A stretch of 64,000 bases of DNA from Bacillota bacterium (lineage in GTDB: Bacteria > Bacillota > SHA-98 > Ch115). Below, piece after piece: positions 24,485-32,938 of this stretch. Every line of letters starts with the position of its first letter. Positions within the stretch are counted from its first letter, which is position 1. The notes beneath the pieces were generated by a model. The model saw nothing but the letters and a program-made list of their open reading frames with translations, did no database searches and was not told the origin of the DNA. The position numbers and the translations under genes were made by a program. The stretch lies in the NCBI GenBank assembly GCA_013178415.1, contig JABLXA010000002.1, forward strand, positions 62,001-126,000. The letters run 5' to 3'.

Positions 24485-25232
24485 TCATGACACCCTCCCC
24501 GTGCGACACGAATTCTCCAAGAGGGTAGTATTGCTGCATTTTTTCATCCACCCACCTCAATGCCTCCACAGGTGTCATACCCCAGCATGTCGGGCATGAT
24601 GACAGGAATTCCACCAAGCTGAATCCCTTGCCTTCTAACTGGGACTGGAACGCCCGTTTTACCGCGCGCTTGGCCTTCGCCACGTTGGCTGGGGAAGTCA
24701 AGGACACCCTGGCGATATAAGAGGGGCCATTTAATGTAGAAAGGAGCTCGCACATCCTGATCGGATACCCTGCGATCTTGGGATCCCGGCCCATTGGAGA
24801 AGTGGTAGTCTTTTGGCCAGGCAGGGTCGTAGGCGCCATCTGTCCCCCTGTCATGCCGTAGATGGCATTGTTGACGAAGATCACGGTGATATTCTCCCCT
24901 CGCGTCGCGGCGTGAATAATCTCTGCAGTGCCTATGGATGCAAGGTCTCCATCACCTTGGTAGCAGAAGACGACCCGGTCAGGCAATACTCGCTTGACAC
25001 CGGTGGCCACCGCGGGGGCACGCCCGTGTGATGCCTCGATCATGTCGCAATTGAAGTAATTATAGGCAAAGACCGCACACCCCACCGGCGCGATTCCTAT
25101 CGTGCGATCTAATATATCGAATTCGTCTATGGCTTCGGCCACGATCCTATGGATGATACCATGAGTACAGCCGGGGCAATAATGAGTCTCGGCCTCGGTG
25201 AGGGCCTTTGGGCGGCCAAATACTTTATGCAT
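24477..25232 (-). CDS. korB: 2-oxoacid:ferredoxin oxidoreductase, beta subunit (TPP-binding)
   Basis: A 251-residue thiamine-diphosphate subunit. The cysteine pair [15 protein letters not shown] near the N-terminus and the TPP/Mg motif [20 protein letters not shown] followed by [14 protein letters not shown] are visible. Further cysteines sit in [15 protein letters not shown]. Together with alpha, gamma and the ferredoxin-like subunit it oxidises a 2-oxoacid (2-oxoglutarate or a branched-chain keto acid) to acyl-CoA with reduction of ferredoxin. The gene starts 3 bp after korA. Confidence 0.93.
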   Translation of the reverse strand: MHKVFGRPKALTEAETHYCPGCTHGIIHRIVAEAIDEFDILDRTIGIAPVGCAVFAYNYFNCDMIEASHGRAPAVATGVKRVLPDRVVFCYQGDGDLASIGTAEIIHAATRGENITVIFVNNAIYGMTGGQMAPTTLPGQKTTTSPMGRDPKIAGYPIRMCELLSTLNGPSYIARVSLTSPANVAKAKRAVKRAFQSQLEGKGFSLVEFLSSCPTCWGMTPVEALRWVDEKMQQYYPLGEFVSHGEGVMNA

Positions 25233-25235
25233 AGC

Positions 25236-26297
25236 TCACACCCCGCCTTCCGCGATTTTGCAGACTTGCTGGAATAGCTCCTCCGGGGTGGGGATCATCC
25301 CTCCGGAGCGGCCATAGAAATAAACCGGCTTCTTACCCTCCACAGCAAGTCGCGCATCCTCAACCATCTGCCCCATGCTCATCTCAGCCACAAGAAATGC
25401 CCGAACCCTATCGGCCAGGCTGTTCAATGGGCGCAGTGGGAAAGGATAAAGGGTTATGGGCCTGAAGAGTCCGGCAAGTATGCCCGCCTTCCTGGCCCTG
25501 TGGACTGCTGACTTTGCGATGCGAGCGGTTGTCCCATAGGCTACGATGACTATATTCGCGTCTTCTGTCATGTATTCCTCATGTCTTACAAGCTCCTTGC
25601 AAAGTCTTTCATATTTTTCTGCAAGTCGAATATTGAGCTGCTCCAACCTCTCTGGGTTCAATTCGAGAGAGGTGATTATATTCCGTTCCCTGCCTCTGGC
25701 GCCTGTTGTAGCCCATGGCTTGGGCATAGGCGCTGCATCTCCACCCTCCCTGAATTCTACAGGCTCCATCATCTGCCCCAGCACCCCATCCCCCAGCACC
25801 ATGACAGGATTTCGATATTTATCGGCTATATCAAAGGCGTCCATCATGACATCCGCCAATTCCTGCACAGAATTGGGACCTAGGACAACCAGCCTGTAAT
25901 CCCCGTGACCCCCGCCCTTGGTTGCCTGGAGATAATCGGATTGCGCCGGCTGAATTCCGCCAAGGCCAGGACCGCCCCTCACCATATTGACTATTACGCA
26001 AGGCAATTCACAGGCTGCGATATATGATATCCCTTCCTGCATCAGGCTTATCCCAGGGCTGGAGGAAGATGTCATCACTCTAGCCCCGGCGCAGGCAGCT
26101 CCGTAAACCATGTGACTCGCCGCCACTTCGCTCTCTGCCTGCACAAAGACTCCGCCCACCTCGGGCAGCCTTTTTGCCATGTACTCAGCCACTTCATTCT
26201 GAGGCGTGATAGGATACCCGAAGAAATATCGACAACCGGCTCGTATCGCAGCCTCAGCCAGGGCCTCATTGCCTTTCATGAGTAATCTTTCGCCCAT
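25236..26297 (-). CDS. korA: 2-oxoacid:ferredoxin oxidoreductase, alpha subunit (VorB/KorA-like)
   Basis: A 353-residue pyrimidine-binding subunit. Motifs include GNEALAEAAIRAGCRYFFGY followed by PITPQNEVAEYM, QAESEVAASHMVYGAA, MTSSSSPGISLMQEGISYIA and GPGLGGIQPAQSDYLQATKG, all typical of VorB/KorA proteins. The sequence resembles proteins annotated as 3-methyl-2-oxobutanoate dehydrogenase VorB at least as much as 2-oxoglutarate enzymes, so the substrate is not settled. It is preceded by the ferredoxin subunit (88-bp gap). Confidence 0.93.
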   Translation of the reverse strand: MGERLLMKGNEALAEAAIRAGCRYFFGYPITPQNEVAEYMAKRLPEVGGVFVQAESEVAASHMVYGAACAGARVMTSSSSPGISLMQEGISYIAACELPCVIVNMVRGGPGLGGIQPAQSDYLQATKGGGHGDYRLVVLGPNSVQELADVMMDAFDIADKYRNPVMVLGDGVLGQMMEPVEFREGGDAAPMPKPWATTGARGRERNIITSLELNPERLEQLNIRLAEKYERLCKELVRHEEYMTEDANIVIVAYGTTARIAKSAVHRARKAGILAGLFRPITLYPFPLRPLNSLADRVRAFLVAEMSMGQMVEDARLAVEGKKPVYFYGRSGGMIPTPEELFQQVCKIAEGGV

Positions 26298-26385
26298 CCG
26301 GGCGCGCCTCCCTCCATGTAAGTCCGCCAGTACAAAGGTATTCTGCGCCTATACCTGAAAATCTGGGAACTCCACCACTAGACTT

Positions 26386-26592
26386 TTATACCCTGTAAAC
26401 CTCTATGGCCACGTCCGGGCACATTATGCCGCAGATCCCGCAGCTTGTGCACTTTTCCTCATTCGTCAAGGTAGCTGGATGATGACCTTTGGCATTGAAA
26501 CGGTCAGACATGGTGAGGGCGCCTTTCGGGCAAAAATGAATGCAAAGACCGCATCCCTTGCACCTATCCTCATCAATTATGACCTTGGACAT
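26386..26592 (-). CDS. korD: 2-oxoacid:ferredoxin oxidoreductase, delta subunit (2x[4Fe-4S] ferredoxin)
   Basis: A 68-residue ferredoxin-like protein with two complete cluster motifs, CKGCGLCIHFCP and CTSCGICGIMCP. It passes electrons from the TPP subunit to free ferredoxin. The ATG at 26592 begins MSKVIIDEDRC, as in related proteins; an in-frame ATG at 26622 adds ten residues and is less likely. It is the first gene of the korD-A-B-C unit. Confidence 0.92.
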   Translation of the reverse strand: MSKVIIDEDRCKGCGLCIHFCPKGALTMSDRFNAKGHHPATLTNEEKCTSCGICGIMCPDVAIEVYRV

Positions 26593-26675
26593 GACTTCGG
26601 CCCCCTCTTTCGCATAAAACATTAGCTTTCCATCACCCCTGCCAATTCGGACTGACCAGGAGTCCGCCTCTCCCT

Positions 26676-26704
26676 ATAATACCGCTAAAATTCTGTAGGG
26701 TAAA
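26676..26704 (-). promoter_or_regulatory. Promoter for korDABC
   Basis: On the minus strand TTTACC (26699-26704), 17 bp, TATTAT (26676-26681). It lies downstream of the pnp terminator and upstream of korD, where a new transcription start is expected. Confidence 0.5.
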
Positions 26705-26716
26705 GCAGCTCCTGTC

Positions 26717-26747
26717 AAAATAAAAAAGGGGGACGAATTCCCCTTTT
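26717..26747 (-). terminator. Intrinsic terminator after pnp
   Basis: On the minus strand AAAAGGGG-aattcgtC-CCCCTTTT continues into TTATTTTG: an 8-bp stem with a U-rich tail, 30 bp after the pnp stop. It ends the long rimP-to-pnp unit. Confidence 0.8.
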
Positions 26748-26776
26748 CTTTGAGACCTGGCAGACGAAGCCGGAGA

Positions 26777-28942
26777 TTATCGGCGAAAAGGCTTCCGCCT
26801 CGAATCATTATCCCTGTGACGTCTATCGGCCGCAGCCAGAACTGCCTCAGGTTCTGGTGGCAAAGCTTCTTTTCGAGAGAGGTTTATTCTGCCCTGTCTA
26901 TCTATGTCAACGACCTTCACAAGGACGGGATCTCCGACTTTCACTACATCCTCGACCCGGCTCACCCGCTCCCTTGCCAGCTCAGAGATATGAACGAGCC
27001 CTTCCTTGCCAGGCAGGATCTCTACAAAGGCCCCGAAGTTCATGATCCTGGTCACAGTGCCAGTGTAGATCTTGCCGACCTCTACATCGGCTGTAAGAGA
27101 CTGGATCATCTCCCTCGCTTTCATACCGGCTTCAACGTCCTGAGATGCTATGAAGATTCGTCCATCATCTTCAACATCGATCTTGACCCCGGTCTCATCG
27201 ATGATCTTGCGTATGACCTTGCCGCCAGGGCCTATAACATCACGGATCTTATCTGGTGAGATCTCCATGGAAATCATGCGCGGAGCGTAGGGAGAAAGCT
27301 CCTTGCGCGGTTCAGGAATGACCTCCAGCATCTTGCTGAGAATGAACATCCTGCCTACCCTGGCCTGCTCCAGGGCCCTTTCCAGGATATCTTTCGATAT
27401 GCCCTGTATCTTAATATCCATCTGAATGGCGGTTACTCCCTTTTCTGTCCCCGCCACTTTGAAATCCATATCTCCAAGGGCATCCTCGATTCCCTGTATA
27501 TCGGAGAGTATGGCCACTTCATCGTTCTCTTTCACAAGTCCCATTGCAATGCCGGCTACGGGGCGCTTTATAGGCACTCCGGCATCCATCAGGGCAAGGG
27601 TGCTTCCGCATACACTCGCCTGGGAGGTTGAGCCATTAGACTCTAACACCTCGGAAACCAAACGAATTGTATAAGGGAAGTCGTTTTCGTCAGGGATGAC
27701 AGGGAAGAGAGCCCGCTCCGCCAAGGCGCCATGGCCGATCTCGCGTCTGCCTGCGCCCCGGATTGGACGGACCTCGCCAACACTGAATGGAGGGAAATTA
27801 TAATGGTGAATATACCGCTTGGATTCCTCCTCAGTGAGATCCTCTAGCATTTGCTCTTCTCCTATAGCCCCCAGGGTGAGCGCAGTAAGCACTTGTGTTT
27901 GGCCACGGGTGAAGAGACCAGAACCATGCACGCGCGGCAGGACTCCCACTTCGCAGGATATGGGTCGGATCTCATCCAACGCGCGGCCGTCAGGTCGAGC
28001 CTTGAAGTTGATGATGAGAGAACGTACTTCTTCCTTCACGATTTTCTCCAGAACAGCCTTGACATCCTTTTCGTAGAGCTCATACTGGTCCTGCAATTCT
28101 TCCCTCATGACATTTGCGACTTCTTCTTTTATGGACTCAATGAGCTCTTCCCGCGCGAGTTTGTCGGTCCCCTTAATGGCCTCCCTGAGCCTGTCCTGGG
28201 CAAGCTCCCGTACCTTTGCCTCGATGTCGGCATTGACCTCGTAGAGGACCACAGGCATCTTGGGAACCCCGGCCACCTGCTGGAGCCTCTCCTGAAGCTC
28301 GATGATCTCCTTGATTGATTCATGGCCAAACATTATAGCATCGATTATGACACTCTCCGGGACCTCATTTGCCCCTGCCTCAACCATGAGTATTGCGTCC
28401 TTGGTCCCGGCAACGACCAGCGAGAGATCGCTCCGCTCGATTTGCTCGACAGTGGGATTTATCACAAATTCCCCGTCAACTCTTCCTACCCTTACTCCTC
28501 CGATAGGTCCAGCAAAGGGGATATCGGATATGGTGAGAGCGCAAGACGCGCCAATCAATGCGGGGATGTCAGGGGGATTGTCATGCTCTACAGAGAGCAC
28601 CGTAGCCACCACCTGAACATCATTTCGAAACCCCTGCGGGAACAGGGGCCTTATGGGGCGGTCGATCATCCTGGCCGACAAAGTGGCAGCTTCACTTGGC
28701 TTCCCTTCCCTTTTGATCCAGCCACCCGGGATCTTCCCCACAGCATACAATCGTTCCTCATAATCGACTATGAGCGGAAAGAAGTCTATACCCTCGCGAG
28801 GTTCCTTGGATGCGCAAGCTGTCACGAGAACGACTGTGTCTCCGTATCTCACCCATACAGATCCATTGGCCTGTTTCGCGACTTTGCCTGTCTCGAGTGA
28901 AAGTCTCCGTCCGCCCAGAATCATATCCAGGCAATGCTGCAT
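26777..28942 (-). CDS. pnp: Polyribonucleotide nucleotidyltransferase (PNPase)
   Basis: A 721-residue trimeric 3'-5' exoribonuclease. Two RNase PH domains flank an all-alpha domain: [20 protein letters not shown] in the first and [14 protein letters not shown], with the catalytic Asp region [20 protein letters not shown], in the second. A KH domain ([20 protein letters not shown]) and an S1 domain ([20 protein letters not shown]) form the C-terminus. AGGAGGTAA precedes the ATG. It follows rpsO by 15 bp, the near-universal rpsO-pnp order. Confidence 0.97.
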   Translation of the reverse strand: MQHCLDMILGGRRLSLETGKVAKQANGSVWVRYGDTVVLVTACASKEPREGIDFFPLIVDYEERLYAVGKIPGGWIKREGKPSEAATLSARMIDRPIRPLFPQGFRNDVQVVATVLSVEHDNPPDIPALIGASCALTISDIPFAGPIGGVRVGRVDGEFVINPTVEQIERSDLSLVVAGTKDAILMVEAGANEVPESVIIDAIMFGHESIKEIIELQERLQQVAGVPKMPVVLYEVNADIEAKVRELAQDRLREAIKGTDKLAREELIESIKEEVANVMREELQDQYELYEKDVKAVLEKIVKEEVRSLIINFKARPDGRALDEIRPISCEVGVLPRVHGSGLFTRGQTQVLTALTLGAIGEEQMLEDLTEEESKRYIHHYNFPPFSVGEVRPIRGAGRREIGHGALAERALFPVIPDENDFPYTIRLVSEVLESNGSTSQASVCGSTLALMDAGVPIKRPVAGIAMGLVKENDEVAILSDIQGIEDALGDMDFKVAGTEKGVTAIQMDIKIQGISKDILERALEQARVGRMFILSKMLEVIPEPRKELSPYAPRMISMEISPDKIRDVIGPGGKVIRKIIDETGVKIDVEDDGRIFIASQDVEAGMKAREMIQSLTADVEVGKIYTGTVTRIMNFGAFVEILPGKEGLVHISELARERVSRVEDVVKVGDPVLVKVVDIDRQGRINLSRKEALPPEPEAVLAAADRRHRDNDSRRKPFRR

Positions 28943-28957
28943 ATAGCTGCTTACCTC

Positions 28958-29227
28958 CTAGCGTCTCAGGCCCAGTCTGTCTATCAATGCCCGATATCTT
29001 TCAATATCCCGATCTCTGAGGTAATTGAGGAGCCTCCTCCTATGTCCGACCATCTTAAGAAGACCTCGTCTTGAATGATGGTCCTTGGTGTGAACCCTCA
29101 GATGCTCTGTGAGGTCATTGATCCGCTGGGTCAGTATTGCTATCTGAACCTCAGGTGAACCAGTGTCAGTCTCATGAAGCCTGAACTCTGTTATCAGTTT
29201 TTGCTTTTCCTCTGACGGCAAACTCAT
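28958..29227 (-). CDS. rpsO: 30S ribosomal protein S15
   Basis: An 89-residue primary 16S rRNA binder. Typical blocks: [40 protein letters not shown] and [32 protein letters not shown] precedes the ATG. It sits between ribF and pnp. Confidence 0.98.
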   Translation of the reverse strand: MSLPSEEKQKLITEFRLHETDTGSPEVQIAILTQRINDLTEHLRVHTKDHHSRRGLLKMVGHRRRLLNYLRDRDIERYRALIDRLGLRR

Positions 29228-29293
29228 GCCGTCCTCACCTCCCTTAATTGTGAATCCCCACCTGCCAAGGTATTCGTGGGAGAGTCGAGCGCC

Positions 29294-30286
29294 CTAGCAA
29301 GGGGTTCCAATGCCACAGACATTGTACCATAGTTTCGAGCCAGTGTAAACGTATGTGGGCGATTTCAGGATCTCCATCGCAGTCTTTACATCCACCTGGA
29401 TTTGCCTGGCGAGGTCCGCAGCGCTATTGAACCTTATTTCTTCTCTGATCCTTTCGATGAAGTATACGGTTATTCGTTCGCCATAAAGGTCCAGCTCAGC
29501 ATCCATGACATATATCTCCACCAACTTATTCTTTCCATTGAAGGTCGGTCTGAAACCTACATTCGCGACACCAAGGAAGATTCTGCCATAGATCCGGAGC
29601 TTTACTGCATACACCCCATTCGCCAGCTGGATGATATCTCCGGGAAACTCGAAATTCGCGGTAGGAAATCCAAGGGACCTACCGATCCCGCGCCCCTTCT
29701 CTACTACTCCCGTCAGGCTAAAAGGGCGGCCAAGGAGAACCCCTGCATCCTTCACTTTACCCTCAAGCAGAAGCCTTCTGATCTCGGTGGAGGCTACGGC
29801 GACACCGTTGATGATAATCGGTGGCACGATATGTACCCTTATTCCCTGCCTTGCCCCCAATTCCCTTAGAGCGTCTGGATCCCCCTGGGCCCCAGCTCCA
29901 AATGTATAATTATACCCAACCACCACTTCGGCGGCATTCAATGTGCCGAGCAGAATCTCCGAAATGAAATCCTGGGGGGTCATGGAAGCAAGTTCCTGAT
30001 CAAATGGCCAGAAAAGCAGGCAGTCTACACGATGCTTCTCTATGAGGGCTATCTTCTCCTCTTGGGTCACGATATTGGGGACTTCTAGACCTTTTAAGAC
30101 TGACACTGGATGGCGATCGAATGTAAAAACCACGGAAGGGATCCCAGATCGCAATGCAACGGATGTCAATTTCTGCAGTACAGCGGCATGTCCCAGGTGA
30201 ATACCATCGAACATCCCAAGCGCAACAGCTGTCTTGTTATCACCTATGAACTTCTTTGCTTCGCATGCTGAGAAGATGACATCCAC
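29294..30286 (-). CDS. ribF: Bifunctional riboflavin kinase / FAD synthetase
   Basis: A 330-residue enzyme that makes FMN from riboflavin and then FAD. The N-terminal nucleotidyltransferase has GMFDGIHLGHAAVLQKL and FTFDRHPVSVLKG; the C-terminal flavokinase has GVVEKGRGIGRSLGFPTANF and NGVYAVKLRIYG. The GTG at 30286 has AGGAGGT upstream and follows the truB stop by 3 bp. The last ~25 residues after KTAMEILKSP extend slightly beyond the usual end. Confidence 0.95.
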   Translation of the reverse strand: MDVIFSACEAKKFIGDNKTAVALGMFDGIHLGHAAVLQKLTSVALRSGIPSVVFTFDRHPVSVLKGLEVPNIVTQEEKIALIEKHRVDCLLFWPFDQELASMTPQDFISEILLGTLNAAEVVVGYNYTFGAGAQGDPDALRELGARQGIRVHIVPPIIINGVAVASTEIRRLLLEGKVKDAGVLLGRPFSLTGVVEKGRGIGRSLGFPTANFEFPGDIIQLANGVYAVKLRIYGRIFLGVANVGFRPTFNGKNKLVEIYVMDAELDLYGERITVYFIERIREEIRFNSAADLARQIQVDVKTAMEILKSPTYVYTGSKLWYNVCGIGTPC

Positions 30287-30289
30287 GCT

Positions 30290-31252
30290 CTATACCTCCT
30301 GATTTGATCTCATGGCGGGCAAGAGGACCCTCTCTGGTTTGAGGATGTATTGCCCACCCGAATTACTCGCTATGGCTATAGCTACAACTGCCCCATCGTA
30401 CATCAGTCTAAGCTTGGTTCCGTCTGGGAGGTTGCGGATATCCCCAGGAAGATAGGCACGTGAGATAGGCCCGCCAGCTGCTACAGTGGAGACCTCCTCC
30501 GGGGAAATGGCGACTGATGGCATATTCCTCAAAGCATAGGAAATGGGAACGACAACCGAATGAGTGCGCCTGGATGACACCGCGCGACTCAACTCTTCAA
30601 GGGTAACTGATTCCCCTATGGAAAAACCGGAGGATTCCGTGCGAAGAAGGAATAGAAGATAGGCACCACAGCCCAGCATCTCGCCAATGTCATGGCACAG
30701 TGCCCTTATGTACGTCCCCTGTGAACACCTGACATCTATGGTAACTGAATCACCAAATCCTATCTCCATCCCCGTGTGTCCCCAGTTGAAGACTTCGATG
30801 CGGAAGATCTCTACCTCTCTTGCTGGTCTCTCCACGACCACTCCTTGCCGAGCTAGTTCGTACAGCCGCTTGCCCCGATGATGCACTGCAGAGACCATGG
30901 GAGGCACCTGTTTTATCTTGCCTTCGAACCGCTCCAGGGCCTTCATCAAAACCTCTCGTGGAATTCGGAAACCCCGCTTCTCGGAAGTTACAGAACCCGA
31001 CGCGTCCATTGTGTCCGTAGCTATACCGAACACAATCTCAGCCCTATAAGCTTTCTCTAGGTGTTCCAAATATGGCACGATCTTCGTGGCCCTACCTATC
31101 AATATGGGTAAGACCCCCGCCGCCTCGGGATCTAGGGTGCCCGCATGTCCGGCCTTTTTGATTCCCAGAACCCTGCGAATGAGGGACACCACATCATGGG
31201 AAGTCATTCCCGGGGGCTTAAGAATCGGTATTACTCCGTCCAGACGCGACAA
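30290..31252 (-). CDS. truB: tRNA pseudouridine(55) synthase
   Basis: About 320 residues. The enzyme makes Psi55 in the tRNA T-loop. Motifs: GVIPILKPPGMTSHDVVSLI, the catalytic Asp in HAGTLDPEAAGVLPILIGRA, KAYRAEIVFGIATDTMDASG and CSQGTYIRALCHDIGEMLG. The C-terminus carries a PUA-like domain. The frame is open to 31270, overlapping nrnA; the true start is a TTG at 31252 or a CTG at 31243, since no ATG precedes the first motif. Confidence 0.94.
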   Translation of the reverse strand: MSRLDGVIPILKPPGMTSHDVVSLIRRVLGIKKAGHAGTLDPEAAGVLPILIGRATKIVPYLEHLEKAYRAEIVFGIATDTMDASGSVTSEKRGFRIPREVLMKALERFEGKIKQVPPMVSAVHHRGKRLYELARQGVVVERPAREVEIFRIEVFNWGHTGMEIGFGDSVTIDVRCSQGTYIRALCHDIGEMLGCGAYLLFLLRTESSGFSIGESVTLEELSRAVSSRRTHSVVVPISYALRNMPSVAISPEEVSTVAAGGPISRAYLPGDIRNLPDGTKLRLMYDGAVVAIAIASNSGGQYILKPERVLLPAMRSNQEV

Positions 31253-32216
31253 CCCTGCACACAAGGTCAAGCACCCGCCCTCTCACCTCGTCCATCGACC
31301 CCTCTACTATGCACCCCGCTGCCCTGGCATGTCCCCCTCCTCCGAAATGCCTGGCGATCGCCGCCACATCTATCGGGTCTCGGGATCTGAAGCCCACGTG
31401 GATCTTCCCATCCTTCCCCTCGCGGAAGAGCAGCGCGCACTCTACCCCCTTTATCATCCGGGGGTAATTAATAAAGCCCTCTGTCTCACTTTCGGCCACA
31501 TCAAACTCCGCCAGATCTTTCCTCGTGACCTCGGCCCAGGCTACCCGTCTTTCGCAGGTGGTCTGCAGCTTGTCCAGTACCCTGCCCAGCAATTTGACGC
31601 TGTAATAAGACCGCGTCTCAAATATGAACATGGAGATGTGGGACGGGCTTGCGCCGAGGTCAACCAGGCGCGCCGCTATTGAAAGGCTGCGTCCTGTGGT
31701 ATTGCAATACCTGAAAGAACCCGTATCTGAGATTATAGCAGTCAAGATACACGTTGCCAGATCCTGTGTGATATCCACACCAAGGTCTTGGACTATCTGA
31801 TAGACCAGTTCTCCCGTAGCTGCAGCATCTGGCAATACATAATTATAGTGGCCGAAATGGTCGTTTGTGACATGATGGTCTATATTGATGACCGGAGAAT
31901 TCCAGCCGGCCAAGAGATCCTGGATTTTCCCCAACCGCTCGCGATCACTAGAGTCGAGGGATACTACGACATCTGGCCGGCTATTTATATCCACAGGCTT
32001 CAAAATCTGATCAGCCCCGGGAAGAAATGTATATGAATCCGGGATATCATCGTCGCATGCCACACGCACCTTCTTGCCCAGCCCCATCAGGGCGAGCCTC
32101 ATAGCCAGAAGTGAACCGATGGCGTCTCCATCAGGGAAAATATGGCATACTAGAAGGAAATCACCATACTGTCTTATCGCGTCGACCACATCTTTAGTTT
32201 GGGGCATTCCCGCCAT
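31218..32216 (-). CDS. nrnA: DHH/DHHA1 bifunctional oligoribonuclease / PAP phosphatase NrnA
   Basis: A 332-residue two-domain phosphoesterase that degrades nano-RNA and dephosphorylates 3'-phosphoadenosine 5'-phosphate. DHH motifs in order: HIFPDGDAIGSLLAM, SLDSSDRERLG, NIDHHVTND and ISDTGSFRYCNTTG; the DHHA1 motif GGGGHARAAGCIVE is near the C-terminus. The ATG at 32216 shares a base with the rbfA stop (TAATG); an ATG three codons later is an alternative. Placement between rbfA and truB is standard for Clostridia. Confidence 0.95.
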   Translation of the reverse strand: MAGMPQTKDVVDAIRQYGDFLLVCHIFPDGDAIGSLLAMRLALMGLGKKVRVACDDDIPDSYTFLPGADQILKPVDINSRPDVVVSLDSSDRERLGKIQDLLAGWNSPVINIDHHVTNDHFGHYNYVLPDAAATGELVYQIVQDLGVDITQDLATCILTAIISDTGSFRYCNTTGRSLSIAARLVDLGASPSHISMFIFETRSYYSVKLLGRVLDKLQTTCERRVAWAEVTRKDLAEFDVAESETEGFINYPRMIKGVECALLFREGKDGKIHVGFRSRDPIDVAAIARHFGGGGHARAAGCIVEGSMDEVRGRVLDLVCRVVASGRSNTDS

Positions 32217-32578
32217 TACTCCCCTTCCCCTTTTTCCTTCTTGATCTCAGAAAGGAGACTGAAGATCCGCGCGCCGCGCTCTATGGCATTGTCGAGCTTG
32301 AAGACGATCTCGGGCGCATGTCTCAGACGTATCCTCTTTGCGATCTCCGTCCTGATGAACCCCGTTGCGCTTTCAAGCGCATCGATGGACGCATCCTTTT
32401 CCTCGGGGCTTCCCATCGCGCTTACATAGATCTTGGCATGGCTCAAATCGTTCGATACCTCAACTTCGGTAACGCTCACGAATCCAAGCCTTGGATCCTT
32501 TATCTCCCTTTGGAGGATGTCGCTCACTTCATCCCTTATAAGCTCCGCTAGTCTATCAGCTCTGAGCCTGGCCATCAT
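32216..32578 (-). CDS. rbfA: 30S ribosome-binding factor A
   Basis: A 120-residue KH-type 16S maturation factor. Blocks: RADRLAELIRDEVSDILQRE, DPRLGFVSVTEVEVSNDLSH and AKIYVSAMG, then LRHAPEIVFKLDNAIERGAR. GGAGGT lies 6 nt before the first of two adjacent ATG codons. The Lys/Glu-rich tail (IKKEKGEGE) is short. Confidence 0.96.
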   Translation of the reverse strand: MMARLRADRLAELIRDEVSDILQREIKDPRLGFVSVTEVEVSNDLSHAKIYVSAMGSPEEKDASIDALESATGFIRTEIAKRIRLRHAPEIVFKLDNAIERGARIFSLLSEIKKEKGEGE

Positions 32579-32611
32579 CGTCTGACCTCCTACCCATCAT
32601 CGATCCCCGCC

Positions 32612-32893
32612 TCAGACGATCTCTATGGAATAGTCAAGAAGGACCGCCTCACCATCTTTATCCAGATCATTTATGACTGATGAGAGTATACTATTGGCAT
32701 GCCTCGCGCTGGACGAGACGCATGTCACGCCGATAGTCGCCCTCTGCCATATGTCCTGAGAAGCTACCTCGGCGATGGCGATGTTATATTTTGACCTCAT
32801 ACGCTCAATCAGGCTCTTGAGCACCCTCCTCTTGGCCTTCAAAGAATCAGCTCCGCCAATATAAAACTCAGCAGTGAGGATGCCCACAACCAT
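32612..32893 (-). CDS. ylxP: DUF503 protein YlxP
   Basis: A 93-residue DUF503 protein: VVGILTAEFYIGGADSLKAK, RRVLKSLIERMRSKYNIAIA and EVASQDIWQRATIGVTCVSS. Members are encoded between infB and rbfA in most Firmicutes and are linked to ribosome assembly by context only. The ATG at 32893 has GGAGGGG 6 nt upstream, so the six codons before it are probably not translated. Confidence 0.93.
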   Translation of the reverse strand: MVVGILTAEFYIGGADSLKAKRRVLKSLIERMRSKYNIAIAEVASQDIWQRATIGVTCVSSSARHANSILSSVINDLDKDGEAVLLDYSIEIV

Positions 32894-32938
32894 AACGGTC
32901 CCCTCCACCACAACCCGAGGATCCGTCTGAGCCTGGCA

